Virus record (IMG/VR): IMGVR_UViG_3300010354_000451
Location: 1-28,502 of that record
Source of the DNA: a virus
Reading direction: 5' to 3' (one strand)
Length of the DNA stretch: 28,502 nt
The position numbers and the translations under genes are program-made. The notes under the pieces are model-generated. The model was not told the origin of the DNA and ran no database searches. It saw nothing but the letters and a program-made list of their open reading frames with translations. Shown one piece after another: positions 1 through 7,570 of the stretch (its first letter is position 1; every line of letters starts with the position of its first letter).

Positions 1-1
1 A

Positions 2-421
2 ACGCAGTTTATGGTTACAAATAACGCAACATACAATTTGAATGATAACGGCTCAAACTACATCGCATACCTCTGGTCCGAGATCGAAGGCTTTTCTAAG
101 TTCGGCAGCTACACCGGCAACGGATCGACGGATGGGCCGTTCGTGTGGTGCGGGTTCCGTCCTCGGTACGTCCTCATAAAGAGCACGGGCACAGAGAACT
201 GGTCGGTGCAGGATTCTGCACGCAATCCGTACAACGTGGTTGACGCAAGGCTAAAGCCGAATAGCGCCGATGCGGAGGCTGTTTCGTCGTTTCAATATGT
301 CGATTTCCTGTCCAACGGGTTCAAGCTCCGAAACACGGACACGGAAAAGAACGGTAGCGGCACCACCTACGTCTTCGCCGCATTCGCCGAAAACCACTTT
401 AAGTATGCGAGGGCCCGATGA
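2..421 (+). CDS. Tail-fibre-type protein, C-terminal part (5' end outside the window)
   Basis: The reading frame is open to the left edge (codons from position 2), so only the last ~139 residues of a longer gene are present. The first internal ATG is at 11. The segment IAYLWSEIEGFSKFGSYTGN, followed by a GFRPRYVLIK stretch, a DFLSNGFKLR stretch and an ending AENHFKYARAR, matches the conserved C-terminal domain of many phage tail fibre/appendage proteins (the family I know as DUF7483). It probably lies at the distal end of a host-contacting virion protein. The stop overlaps the next start as ATGA (418-421), so the two genes are translationally coupled. Family placement is confident; receptor function is inferred from context. 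Confidence 0.8.
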   Translation, partial: TQFMVTNNATYNLNDNGSNYIAYLWSEIEGFSKFGSYTGNGSTDGPFVWCGFRPRYVLIKSTGTENWSVQDSARNPYNVVDARLKPNSADAEAVSSFQYVDFLSNGFKLRNTDTEKNGSGTTYVFAAFAENHFKYARAR

Positions 422-741
422 AGTTCTCTCTCCCCGACGGCCAGACCGTCCGCATCGACCAGGAGTTCGAGATGGGTGGCGTTCGCTACCCGTCGAACTG
501 GCTGAGGCTGATGACTCCAACAGAGCGCACGGAGTTCGGCGCGGTTGAGCTGCCGGAGCCGCCGGAGCAGGTCACGCCCTACATCCCGACGCCCCTCGAC
601 GAGATCCGCAACCTGGAAGCCCAGATCACGCCGCGCCGGTTGCGCGAGGCCGTGCTTACGCCGGAGGGCAAGGCCTGGCTTGAGGGCATCGATGCTCAGA
701 TCGCGGCGCTGCGGCCGCCCAAGCAGGAGGTCGCGCCGTGA
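418..741 (+). CDS. Tail-fibre-adjacent conserved phage protein
   Basis: The 107-residue protein begins MKFSLPDGQTVRID and carries a GVRYPSNWLRLMTPTERTEFG segment. This 'G-x-YP-x-NWL-x-x-x-T-x-x-ER' pattern is common in small proteins encoded directly behind phage tail fibres. The C-terminal half is a predicted amphipathic helix with an LREAVL/AWLEGIDAQIAALR pattern. The start overlaps the fibre stop (ATGA) and the stop overlaps the next start, so it belongs to a coupled tail-gene unit. It may be a fibre-assembly factor or small tail component. The position-based role is inference and there is no enzymatic motif. Confidence 0.7.
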   Translation: MKFSLPDGQTVRIDQEFEMGGVRYPSNWLRLMTPTERTEFGAVELPEPPEQVTPYIPTPLDEIRNLEAQITPRRLREAVLTPEGKAWLEGIDAQIAALRPPKQEVAP

Positions 742-1058
742 ACGAGATCATGTGGAAGATAGAGCGCCTCGATTGCGCTCCCACCCAGGGAACCCTCGCC
801 AACGTTGTCAACGTGGTGCATTGGCGCTGTAACGGCGTCGAAGGTGACCACGCCGGCACCTGTTACGGCAGCGTCGGTCTCGATGCGCCGGATGCCTCCT
901 TCGTGGCTTTTGACGATCTCACGGAGGCCGCGGTGCTGACGTGGGTGAAGGCGAAGCTGGGAGACGAGGTGGCGCGTATCGAGGCTTCGGTGGCGGCGCA
1001 GATTGCCGCGTCGAAGGCCCCGACGGTGACGTATCCTCCGCTGCCGTGGGTGGTGTGA
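738..1058 (+). CDS. Conserved phage protein of the tail/lysis junction (DUF7936-like)
   Basis: The 106-residue protein starts at ATG 738, overlapping the upstream stop by 4 nt. It shows an N-terminal MWKIERLDC strand, a VVNVVHWRCNGVEG segment, a CYGSV strand, the acidic FDDLTEAAVLTWVK helix, and a C-terminal helix ending in TYPPLPWVV. I recognise this order from a short phage family (DUF7936 as I recall it) often encoded between tail fibre and lysis genes. Homologues usually end in a similar PW motif. Its function is not established. The stop at 1056-1058 shares one base with the next start. Confidence 0.65.
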   Translation: MNEIMWKIERLDCAPTQGTLANVVNVVHWRCNGVEGDHAGTCYGSVGLDAPDASFVAFDDLTEAAVLTWVKAKLGDEVARIEASVAAQIAASKAPTVTYPPLPWVV

Positions 1059-1237
1059 TGAACGAGCACGCAAAGAACGCCATCGACGCCGCTTCGTTCG
1101 GAACTGCGGTTGCAACCGTGGCTGGGTGGCTCCCCTCTGTCGCTGCTGTCTTCACCATCGTGTGGACCGGAATCCGCATCTACGAGACCAAGACGATCCA
1201 GCACCTGGTGCAAAGGCTTCGGAAGCCTTCGGAATGA
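1058..1237 (+). CDS. Short holin candidate with one transmembrane helix
   Basis: The 59-residue protein starts at ATG 1058, one base inside the previous stop. A polar N-terminus (MNEHAKNAIDAASF) is followed by one hydrophobic segment, about residues 16-40 (AVATVAGWLPSVAAVFTIVW), then a basic amphipathic tail ending LVQRLRKPSE. This resembles short phage proteins commonly annotated as holins, which make inner-membrane lesions that release endolysin. It lies first in a cassette with other membrane proteins and an endolysin. A second holin-type gene at 1445 makes it unclear which one sets lysis timing; this one could be an antiholin. Confidence 0.65.
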   Translation: MNEHAKNAIDAASFGTAVATVAGWLPSVAAVFTIVWTGIRIYETKTIQHLVQRLRKPSE

Positions 1238-1240
1238 GCG

Positions 1241-1390
1241 ATGGAAGCCCTGGAGGCCGTCCTCAAGCTGTGGCCGCTTGCGATAGGTTTTATTACTTTG
1301 GTGATAGTGTTGGCCAAACTCGACCAGCGCGTGCTTGTTCTTGAGGAAAAAATAAAGGCTTTATTCGACTTGTGGAACAAGAAGGGATGA
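1241..1390 (+). CDS. Small membrane protein of the lysis cassette (49 aa)
   Basis: Starting at ATG 1241, three bases after the previous stop, this ORF encodes 49 residues. A hydrophobic segment (LWPLAIGFITLVIVLAKL, residues 10-27) is followed by a heptad-like charged helix (LDQRVLVLEEKIKALFDLW). A single membrane span with a coiled-coil tail fits a small lysis accessory protein, either spanin-like or holin-modulating. No lipobox or classical Rz/Rz1 overlap is visible. Its existence is supported by tight packing and a clear TM pattern. Its exact role is unknown. Confidence 0.55.
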   Translation: MEALEAVLKLWPLAIGFITLVIVLAKLDQRVLVLEEKIKALFDLWNKKG

Positions 1391-1391
1391 C

Positions 1392-1445
1392 ATGGCGTCT
1401 CAGGAAGAAAAGCGGATCACCGTTTTGGAAAAGGGGGCAAGGTAA
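1392..1445 (+). CDS. Possible 17-codon ORF coupled to the holin
   Basis: ATG at 1392, one base after the previous stop, opens a 17-residue frame (MASQEEKRITVLEKGAR). Its TAA at 1443-1445 overlaps the ATG of the three-helix holin by one base (TAATG). The AAAGGGGGCAAGG stretch at its end supplies the holin ribosome-binding site. It may be a real mini-gene, a leader peptide coupling holin translation to upstream genes, or only a spacer that happens to be open. It is too short for a homology judgement. Confidence 0.25.
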   Translation: MASQEEKRITVLEKGAR

Positions 1446-1966
1446 TGGACTTCACGAAGATCATTGGAGCAATTGCCCCCACGCTTGCAACCGCGGTAGG
1501 CGGTCCGATTGGGGGAATGGCGTACAAGGTCATTGCGGATGCCCTGGGGCTTCCGAGTGGCGCCTCCAAAGACGAGATGGCGAAAGCCCTCAACAATGCT
1601 TCCGCGGATCAGTTGCTGGCTCTCAAGAAGGCCGATAACGACTTCGCGGTGCAGATGCGGGAACTTGATATCGACCTCGAACGAATCGCCGCGTCGGACC
1701 GCGACAGCGCCAGGCGGCGCGAGGCGCAGGTCCGTGACTGGATGCCGCGCGTTCTGGCGTTCGTCGTCGTGGCCGGGTTCATGGCGACGGTATTTTTGGT
1801 TTTGTTGGGATACGTCGAGGGCATGAAGGACCCCCTCATGGCAACGACTGTGGGGACCCTCATCGGGTTCGTCAGCGCCAAGTGCGAGCAGGTAGTGGCA
1901 TACTACTTCGGCTCCAGCAGCTCGTCGCAGCAGAAGACTCAGATGCTCGCGGGGAACTCGAAATGA
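1445..1966 (+). CDS. Three-helix holin (GTA_holin_3TM-like)
   Basis: The 173-residue protein has a glycine-rich hydrophobic N-terminus (residues 5-35, APTLATAVGGPIGG), a charged helical middle with LLALKKADNDF and LDIDLERIAASDRDSARRRE, two clear membrane segments (about 102-125 and 130-155), and an ending YYFGSSSSSQQKT. This is the layout of the 'holin of 3TMs' family known from gene-transfer agents and phages (Pfam GTA_holin_3TM). It should permeabilise the inner membrane at lysis. It is coupled to the endolysin by an ATGA overlap (1963-1966), which supports a shared lysis role. Confidence 0.8.
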   Translation: MDFTKIIGAIAPTLATAVGGPIGGMAYKVIADALGLPSGASKDEMAKALNNASADQLLALKKADNDFAVQMRELDIDLERIAASDRDSARRREAQVRDWMPRVLAFVVVAGFMATVFLVLLGYVEGMKDPLMATTVGTLIGFVSAKCEQVVAYYFGSSSSSQQKTQMLAGNSK

Positions 1967-2577
1967 GCCGTTCGTTTGTTGGAGAGGCTAAGAAAGTCTC
2001 CTCTGGCGAGATAGACTCGCTGGCCAACCTCCTTGGCGTGGAGCCGGCCGCGTTCCGAGCAGTCATCGCGGTCGAGGCCGCGGGGTCTGGTTTCGACGCC
2101 AAGAGCCGGCCGAAAGCCTTGTTCGAGAGGCACCTGTTCTACCGGCACCTTGCCGGCAACCCTGACGTCCAGGCCAAGGCCGTCGAGCAGGGACTCGCGT
2201 ACCGCGCCTGGGGGATGAAGCCGTACCCAAAAGGTTCGGATGGCGTGTACGCGGAGATCGAGAAGGCCTGCGAACTCGACGACCAGGCGGCGCTCCTGTC
2301 GACGTCCTGGGGCCTGGGCCAGGTGCTGGGCTCGAACTTCCGGATGGCGGGCTGCACCTCTGTCGACCACATGCTCCGCGAGGCCATGGAGTCTGAGGGC
2401 TACCAGCTCCGGCACATGGCCTGCTTCATCTCCAGCGCGAATCTTGTCCGTCCTCTTCAGTTCAAGGATTGGAGAGCGTTTGCAAAGGGGTATAATGGGC
2501 CTGGGTACGAGAAGAACTCGTACCACACGAAGCTCGAAAACGCTTACGCTGCGGCTGTTGGAAAAGCCGCCTCGTAG
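1963..2577 (+). CDS. Endolysin, N-acetylmuramidase family
   Basis: The start is ATG 1963, overlapping the holin stop; the frame stays open upstream inside the holin, but that part is a shadow. The 204-residue product has the muramidase features of the DUF3380 family: VIAVEAAGSGF with candidate catalytic Glu38, the nearby LFERHLFYRHL segment (53-63), an STSWGLGQVLG core motif, and a C-terminal FAKGYNGPGYEKNSYHTKL stretch. It should cleave the glycan backbone of peptidoglycan. There is no signal peptide or cell-wall-binding domain, so release depends on the holins. Single-domain size is typical for phages of Gram-negative hosts. Confidence 0.88.
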   Translation: MSRSFVGEAKKVSSGEIDSLANLLGVEPAAFRAVIAVEAAGSGFDAKSRPKALFERHLFYRHLAGNPDVQAKAVEQGLAYRAWGMKPYPKGSDGVYAEIEKACELDDQAALLSTSWGLGQVLGSNFRMAGCTSVDHMLREAMESEGYQLRHMACFISSANLVRPLQFKDWRAFAKGYNGPGYEKNSYHTKLENAYAAAVGKAAS

Positions 2578-2594
2578 GCCGCCGGAGGCCTCGG

Positions 2595-4718
2595 ATGCCG
2601 CTGACGAAACTTCAATTCAGGCCTGGGGTAAACAGGGATGTCACCTCGTACACCAACGAGGGCGGCTGGTTCGACTGCGAGAAGGTGCGTTTCCGACTGG
2701 GGTTCCCGGAGAAGATCGGGGGCTGGACGCGGACGTCGAACAACAGCTTCCTGGGGACCTGCCGGTCCATTCATCCCTTCGTCGCCCTGGATGGAAGCAG
2801 CTACATCGGCGTCGGGACGCACCTGAAGTTCTACATTTCTGAGGGTGGCGCCTACAACGACATCACCCCGATCCGCCTGACCACGGCGGCAGGTGCAGCC
2901 ACGTTCTCGGTTCCGGTCGACACGCTTTCGGCTGGCATCTCGGCGTCTGACGCAACCATCCCGCTGACAAGCGTCACGGGGTTCCCGTCGTCTGGCCGGA
3001 TCAAGATCGACTCCGAGCAGATCACCTACAGCGCCATCAGCGGGAGCAGCCTGGTCGGATGCACCCGCGGCGTTGACGGGACCACGGCGGCGACTCACTC
3101 GTCGGCCGCGGACGTCTTTTGCAGCACGGTGACCGTGACGGTCATCGGCCACGGTGCCCGGCAGGGGGACTTCGTGACGTTTTCGGCCGCGGCCTCCCTG
3201 GGCGGAAACATCACGGCGGCGATCCTGAACCAGGAGTACGAGATCCTCTCCATCGAGGACAGCGACACGTTCACCATCGACGCTCGCACAGTCTCAACCC
3301 TGGCTTCGATCCTCACCGCCGGCGTTCTCAACCCCACCTACGTCTTCTCCAATGCGTCGGACACGGGATCCGGAGGAGCATCGACCGTCGCGGAGTTCCA
3401 GATCAACACCGGCCTCGACACGACGGTCCAGGGGACTGGATGGGGCGCCGGCTCCTGGAGCCGCGGGTCGTGGGGTTCGGGCTCTTCGTCGCTGATCTCT
3501 GGCGAGACGCTGCGCCTGTGGAGCCAGGACAACTACGGCGAGGACCTTGTCTTCGGGATCCGGGACGGCGGGATCTTCTACTGGGACAAGAGCACCAGCT
3601 CTTCTCCTTTTGCCCGTGGAGTTGCGCTCAGCGACCTTGCTGGAGCGGATGCGACCACTCCCACCGTGGCACGAAAGGTACTGGTGTCGAACCGTGACCG
3701 GCACATCCTGGCGTTCGGATGCGACCCGGAGACGGACATCGGGACGCAGGATCCTCTGCTGATCCGGTTCTCCAGCCAGGAGAGCCCGACGACGTGGACG
3801 ACGCTGCCGACGAACAGCGCCGGCGAGCTGCGTCTGAGCACGGGTTCCAAGATCATCACCGCAATCGAGACCAGGCAGCAGATCCTGGTGTTCACGGACG
3901 TGTCGGTGAACGCCATGCAGTATCTTGGCCCACCGTACACGTTCGGAATTGCCCAGCTCTCCGACAACACGACGATTTGCGGGCCTAATTCTGCAATCGC
4001 CGTCGACGACAACGTCTTCTGGATGGGCATAGACAACTTCTACGTCTACACCGGACAGGTGAATGTCCTTCCTTGCCCGATTGAGAGCTACATCTTCAAT
4101 GACTTCAACAAGGGGCAGGCGGAAAAGTCCTTCGCGACATTGAACTCTTCGTTTTCGGAGGTGTGGTGGTTCTACTGCTCTTCCTCGTCCAGCGAGATCG
4201 ACCGGTACACCGTGTTCAACTACAAGGAAAACGCTTGGTACTACGGCCAGCTTGTTCGCACGGCATGGGTTGATCGCGGCATCCTTCCGTACCCTGTTGC
4301 GGCGGCATCGGATGGCAGGCTGTACTACCATGAGAACGGGCTGGATGACGGAACCACGGAGCCCGCGTCGGCCATTACAAGCTACATCAAGAGCAGCGAC
4401 CTCGCGATTGGGGCCGGGGATCACTTTGTGTTCCTCAACCGGCTGCTTCCAGACGTAACTTTCGATGCTTCTACAGCCGTCTCGCCGGCGGTCGACCTTG
4501 TTCTCGAGTCTCGAAATTTTCCTGGGCAGAGCTACCAGCAGACCGAGTCTTCAACCACGACGCGTTCTGCTACCGTCCCCGTCGAGCAGTTCACCAACCA
4601 GGTCAACCTTCGACTTCGCGGTCGGTCGTTTGCCTTGAAGGTCCAGTCAACGGCGGCCGGCGTCCAATGGCGCCTTGGCTCCCCGCGGGTCGAGGTTCGC
4701 CCTGACGGGAGGCGCTGA
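2595..4718 (+). CDS. Large tail nozzle / DNA-stabilisation-type structural protein
   Basis: The 707-residue protein opens with a conserved phage signature, MPLTKLQFRPGVNRDVTSY followed by GGWFDCEKVRFRLG. A long beta-rich region follows with repeated W/F/G motifs such as DLVFGIRDGGIFYWD, MQYLGPPYTFGIAQLSD and VFWMGIDNFYVYTG. The pattern fits a propeller-like tail protein comparable to the P22 gp10 / T7 nozzle type; I infer that role without a structural match. Residues ~109-176 hold an additional beta module (FPSSGRIKIDSEQITYS and CTRGVDGTTAATHSS) found in many phage tail proteins. SD GGAGG at 2583-2587 supports ATG 2595. The stop overlaps the next ATG. Confidence 0.7.
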   Translation: MPLTKLQFRPGVNRDVTSYTNEGGWFDCEKVRFRLGFPEKIGGWTRTSNNSFLGTCRSIHPFVALDGSSYIGVGTHLKFYISEGGAYNDITPIRLTTAAGAATFSVPVDTLSAGISASDATIPLTSVTGFPSSGRIKIDSEQITYSAISGSSLVGCTRGVDGTTAATHSSAADVFCSTVTVTVIGHGARQGDFVTFSAAASLGGNITAAILNQEYEILSIEDSDTFTIDARTVSTLASILTAGVLNPTYVFSNASDTGSGGASTVAEFQINTGLDTTVQGTGWGAGSWSRGSWGSGSSSLISGETLRLWSQDNYGEDLVFGIRDGGIFYWDKSTSSSPFARGVALSDLAGADATTPTVARKVLVSNRDRHILAFGCDPETDIGTQDPLLIRFSSQESPTTWTTLPTNSAGELRLSTGSKIITAIETRQQILVFTDVSVNAMQYLGPPYTFGIAQLSDNTTICGPNSAIAVDDNVFWMGIDNFYVYTGQVNVLPCPIESYIFNDFNKGQAEKSFATLNSSFSEVWWFYCSSSSSEIDRYTVFNYKENAWYYGQLVRTAWVDRGILPYPVAAASDGRLYYHENGLDDGTTEPASAITSYIKSSDLAIGAGDHFVFLNRLLPDVTFDASTAVSPAVDLVLESRNFPGQSYQQTESSTTTRSATVPVEQFTNQVNLRLRGRSFALKVQSTAAGVQWRLGSPRVEVRPDGRR

Positions 4719-5014
4719 TGTCCAGGTCTGTTGTTGTACCGTTCTTTCCAAACGCTCCGTCGACGTATGATCCGCGGTATCTAGCCGAAGTTGTTCGAGC
4801 GTTTTCGGTGTACTTGCAACAGTACCAGAACCCCGGCGATTGGCGCGCGACGACGCTTACTCTGACTGCGCTTCCTCAGGACGATTACGGCCTGGAGCTT
4901 GGATCGGTATTCCAGCAAGAGGGCATCCTGAAGATCTCGGTGCAGGGAAGACCGCATGTCCGAGGAGTTTCCGCGGCGGTTTCGGTCGGCTCTGTCACGG
5001 TCACGACGTCCTAG
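4718..5014 (+). CDS. Small conserved virion-operon protein
   Basis: The 98-residue product (MSRSVVVPFFPNAPSTYDPRY...) has YLAEVVRAFSVYLQQYQNPG followed by the strands TLTLTALPQDDYGLELG and GILKISV. This arrangement is familiar from small proteins encoded directly after the 700-residue nozzle-type gene in several phage groups. Its ATG shares one base with that gene's stop, so coupled translation and a joint structural or assembly role are likely. There are no catalytic or membrane motifs. It is the last gene before a transcriptional break. Confidence 0.65.
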   Translation: MSRSVVVPFFPNAPSTYDPRYLAEVVRAFSVYLQQYQNPGDWRATTLTLTALPQDDYGLELGSVFQQEGILKISVQGRPHVRGVSAAVSVGSVTVTTS

Positions 5015-5021
5015 AAGCTGC

Positions 5022-5049
5022 TTGGAACTTTTCAACGCCTTGGTATAGT
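5022..5049 (+). promoter_or_regulatory. Sigma70-like promoter for the internal virion operon
   Basis: A -35-like TTGGAA (5022-5027) and a -10-like TATAGT (5044-5049) are separated by 16 bp in one of the few gaps between forward genes. It starts just after the stop of the 98-residue gene and would initiate around 5056, just ahead of or within the hairpin. Host RNA polymerase use is inferred; no phage RNA polymerase is in the window. Confidence 0.5.
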
Positions 5050-5052
5050 CGC

Positions 5053-5100
5053 CCAGACACCCCTGCGGAAGCAGCTTCCTCCCTTCAGGATGGTGTCTGG
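5053..5100 (+). promoter_or_regulatory. Long leader hairpin upstream of the 433-residue virion protein
   Basis: CCAGACACC (5053-5061) pairs perfectly with GGTGTCTGG (5092-5100). Inside, CCTG (5062-5065) pairs with CAGG (5086-5089), and GGAAG (5067-5071) pairs with CTTCC (5075-5079) around a CAG loop. That gives 18 base pairs with small internal bulges, ending 20 nt before the start codon and just ahead of the SD at about 5106-5113. No T-tract follows, so it is not a simple terminator. An RNA-processing site, transcript-end stabiliser or translation control element are options. Confidence 0.55.
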
Positions 5101-5120
5101 CGAGCGGAAGGGAGAACTCG

Positions 5121-6422
5121 ATGGCTCAGGTTGCGAGCTTTTCTGACGTCGGCATCGGTGGCCTTCCCGCCATCGCCCAGCGCATGGCCGAGTTTGGCCG
5201 GAACGGTGACCGGTTCCTCGGTCACCTGGAGCAGAACGACACCGTCATCCCCATGGCGGTGCTGGACGCCAACCCGGCTCTCAAGGAGTCGCTGTTCGCG
5301 CACATGCGCCAGATGGGCGTCGACCCCAACCGCTACATCGTCGGCACCAACTTCAACTCGATCAACCCGGACACGGGCCTCCCGGAATTCTTCCTGAAGA
5401 ACCTGTTCAACGGGATCAAGGACGTCGTCAAGAAGGCGGCCCCCGTCGTCCTCCCGTTTGCGCTGAACGCGATTTTCCCGGGCCTTGGTCCGGTCCTCAG
5501 CGGTGCGATTGGTGCCGGAGTGGGTTCTCTCCTTGGCGGCGCAAAGGCTGGCGATGCCCTGAAGGCCGCCGCCATCGGCGGCGCTGCCGGCGGCATTTTC
5601 AGCGGCTTGCGTGCGGGCTTTACCGGCGCAGAAGGCACGTTTGCGGAGAGGTTCACGGAGGGTGTCGCACAGCCGTTCCGGGACCTGGGCGTGCCGATTC
5701 CTGGGGGTCCTCAGGCTCCTCAAGTCCCGGCGGGAAGAATCCCCATCGAGAACCAGCCTCCCGGACTTCAGCCCGGCGAACCCCTGGTCACGGCTCCGCC
5801 TCCCCCGCCTCCGCCTCCCCCTCCCACGCAGCCCGGGATGATCGACCGGGCCATCGACTTCTTCACTCCCAAGTCCGGGCCGTCGCTTGCGCAATCGCTG
5901 CAAGCAATGGGGGTCACGGATCCCAGCAAGGCCACCGTGGGGCAGTTGGCCCTTGCCCAGGACTACATGAAGGCCAACACCCCCGGCCTGCTCCGCAACT
6001 ACGGCCCGCTCGTCGCCCTGGGTGGCATCGGGGCGTACGCCCTAGGCGCCTTCGACCAGCCCAAGGCTCCGCCTCCGGCCGACTTCTACAGCGGTCAGAC
6101 CGGGGCCAGCCTGCTGGCAAGCTCTCCGGACAGGTATCGTCTTGGGCTGCCGGCCATGCGCCGGCCCCAGATGACGGCCATGGCGCCGGCGTATCAGCAG
6201 CCAGGCTATCCGGCATTTGCGGCCGGCGGCCCGGCCTTCCCCCGGCGCACGGGCGGAATCTCCGGTCCTGGCACGGGCACGTCCGACAGCATCCCTGCCA
6301 TGCTCTCTGACGGCGAGTTCGTCATGACCGCGCGCGCCGTGCGCGGCGCGGGCAACGGATCGCGCAAGGATGGCGTTCGTACGATGTACGAACTCATGCG
6401 CAAATTTGAGAGGAATGCCTGA
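5121..6422 (+). CDS. Virion protein with polyproline linker (433 aa)
   Basis: The N-terminus (about residues 1-95, including LGHLEQNDTVIPMAVLDANP and NRYIVGTNFNSINPDTGLPE) and C-terminus (GTGTSDSIPAMLSDGEFVMT, then RKDGVRTMYELMRKFE) match conserved ends of a phage virion protein family. The middle has a Gly/Ala-rich hydrophobic stretch (about 105-160) able to associate with membranes, and a Pro-rich linker with ten consecutive prolines (226-235). This fits an internal or ejected protein; that role is inference. The SD GGAAGGGA at 5106-5113 supports ATG 5121. The stop overlaps the next ATG (TGATG). Confidence 0.7.
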   Translation: MAQVASFSDVGIGGLPAIAQRMAEFGRNGDRFLGHLEQNDTVIPMAVLDANPALKESLFAHMRQMGVDPNRYIVGTNFNSINPDTGLPEFFLKNLFNGIKDVVKKAAPVVLPFALNAIFPGLGPVLSGAIGAGVGSLLGGAKAGDALKAAAIGGAAGGIFSGLRAGFTGAEGTFAERFTEGVAQPFRDLGVPIPGGPQAPQVPAGRIPIENQPPGLQPGEPLVTAPPPPPPPPPPTQPGMIDRAIDFFTPKSGPSLAQSLQAMGVTDPSKATVGQLALAQDYMKANTPGLLRNYGPLVALGGIGAYALGAFDQPKAPPPADFYSGQTGASLLASSPDRYRLGLPAMRRPQMTAMAPAYQQPGYPAFAAGGPAFPRRTGGISGPGTGTSDSIPAMLSDGEFVMTARAVRGAGNGSRKDGVRTMYELMRKFERNA

Positions 6423-7570
6423 TGTCCTCCACGACCACCCAGATCGTCCGCGAAAACCCCGAGATCGAAGCCTACAGGCTTGCCCTTCTCGGGGACGTCC
6501 AGGGCTTCCTCAAGGACCAGCTCGCGCGCGAGACCTCCGGCCTTCCTGGGTACCAGGTCGCCGGACTGACGCCGGCAGAGACCACGGCTTCGCAGATTGC
6601 CCAGATGGGTGTCGGCTCCTACCTCCCCTATCTGAAAGGTGGGGCCCAGAACATCCAGGCCGCCCAGAACGTCCTGGCCGGAACCGCCCTCCCGGCCATC
6701 CAGGGCGCCGGCCAGTACATGGGACAGGCCGCGAACCTGGCCGCGGCCACCCGTGGCATCCCCTCCCAGTACCAGCAGGCCGCCTACCAGGGCCTGGCCG
6801 GCACCGGCGCCGCGTACGACCCCAGCCAGGTCACGTCCTTCCTCAATCCCTTCGAGCAGGCCGCCATCGACCAGACGATGGCCGACATCAACCGCCAGGG
6901 GCTCTTGCAGCAGCAGGCTGCGAACGCGCAGGCCGTCGGTCAGGGCGCGTTCGGCGGCTCGCGGGCCGCGATCCAGCAGGCGGAGATCGGCCGGAACGTC
7001 CTGGAGCAGCAAGCGCGGACCGCGGCCCAGATGCGGATGGCCGGCTTCCAGCAGGCGTCGCAGCAGGCGCAGCAGGCCTTTGAGCAGGCGCAGGCTCGGC
7101 GGCTCCAGGGTTCGCAGCTCACGGGCCAGCTCGGCCTTGGCTATGGCCAGTTGGCGCAGGGTGACGTCGGACAGCTCGCGGCCATCGGCCAGGGCATCGG
7201 CGGCCTTGGCACGGCGGCCGGCAACCTGGGCATGCAGGTGGCGCAGACCGGTCTCCAGCAGACGCAGCTCGGCCAGGCGCTCCAGGCCGGCGAGACCGCC
7301 GACATCGCGCGCCTGATGAACGTAGGCGCGGTGGGCAGGTCGCAGCAGCAGGCCGCGCTGGACGCTGCGCGGCTCACGGCTCTCCAGGAGGCGCAGTTCC
7401 CGTACCAGCAGTACTCCTACATGTCTGATATCCTGTCCAAGACCCCGTCGTCGCAGCAGTCCATGGGCGCGACGACGGCCCAGCCGGTGTCTCCGTTCCA
7501 GCAGCTTGTCGGGACGGGGATTGCCGGCCTCACCGCCGCCGCAGGCGCGCAGAAGCTGGGGCTGTTCTGA
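6422..7570 (+). CDS. Gln/Ala-rich internal virion protein candidate (382 aa)
   Basis: The protein begins with a conserved-looking TQIVRENPEIEAYRLALL segment. Most of it is low-complexity helix rich in Gln, Ala and Gly (QQAANAQAVGQGAFGGSRAA; QQASQQAQQAFEQAQARR). It ends with a distinct FPYQQYSYMSDIL motif and a hydrophobic, Ala-rich tail (LVGTGIAGLTAAAGAQKLGLF). The composition resembles small ejection/internal core proteins of podoviruses (the T7 gp14-like role). This is an analogy from size, position and composition rather than detected homology. It is coupled to both neighbours by one-base stop/start overlaps. Confidence 0.65.
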   Translation: MSSTTTQIVRENPEIEAYRLALLGDVQGFLKDQLARETSGLPGYQVAGLTPAETTASQIAQMGVGSYLPYLKGGAQNIQAAQNVLAGTALPAIQGAGQYMGQAANLAAATRGIPSQYQQAAYQGLAGTGAAYDPSQVTSFLNPFEQAAIDQTMADINRQGLLQQQAANAQAVGQGAFGGSRAAIQQAEIGRNVLEQQARTAAQMRMAGFQQASQQAQQAFEQAQARRLQGSQLTGQLGLGYGQLAQGDVGQLAAIGQGIGGLGTAAGNLGMQVAQTGLQQTQLGQALQAGETADIARLMNVGAVGRSQQQAALDAARLTALQEAQFPYQQYSYMSDILSKTPSSQQSMGATTAQPVSPFQQLVGTGIAGLTAAAGAQKLGLF

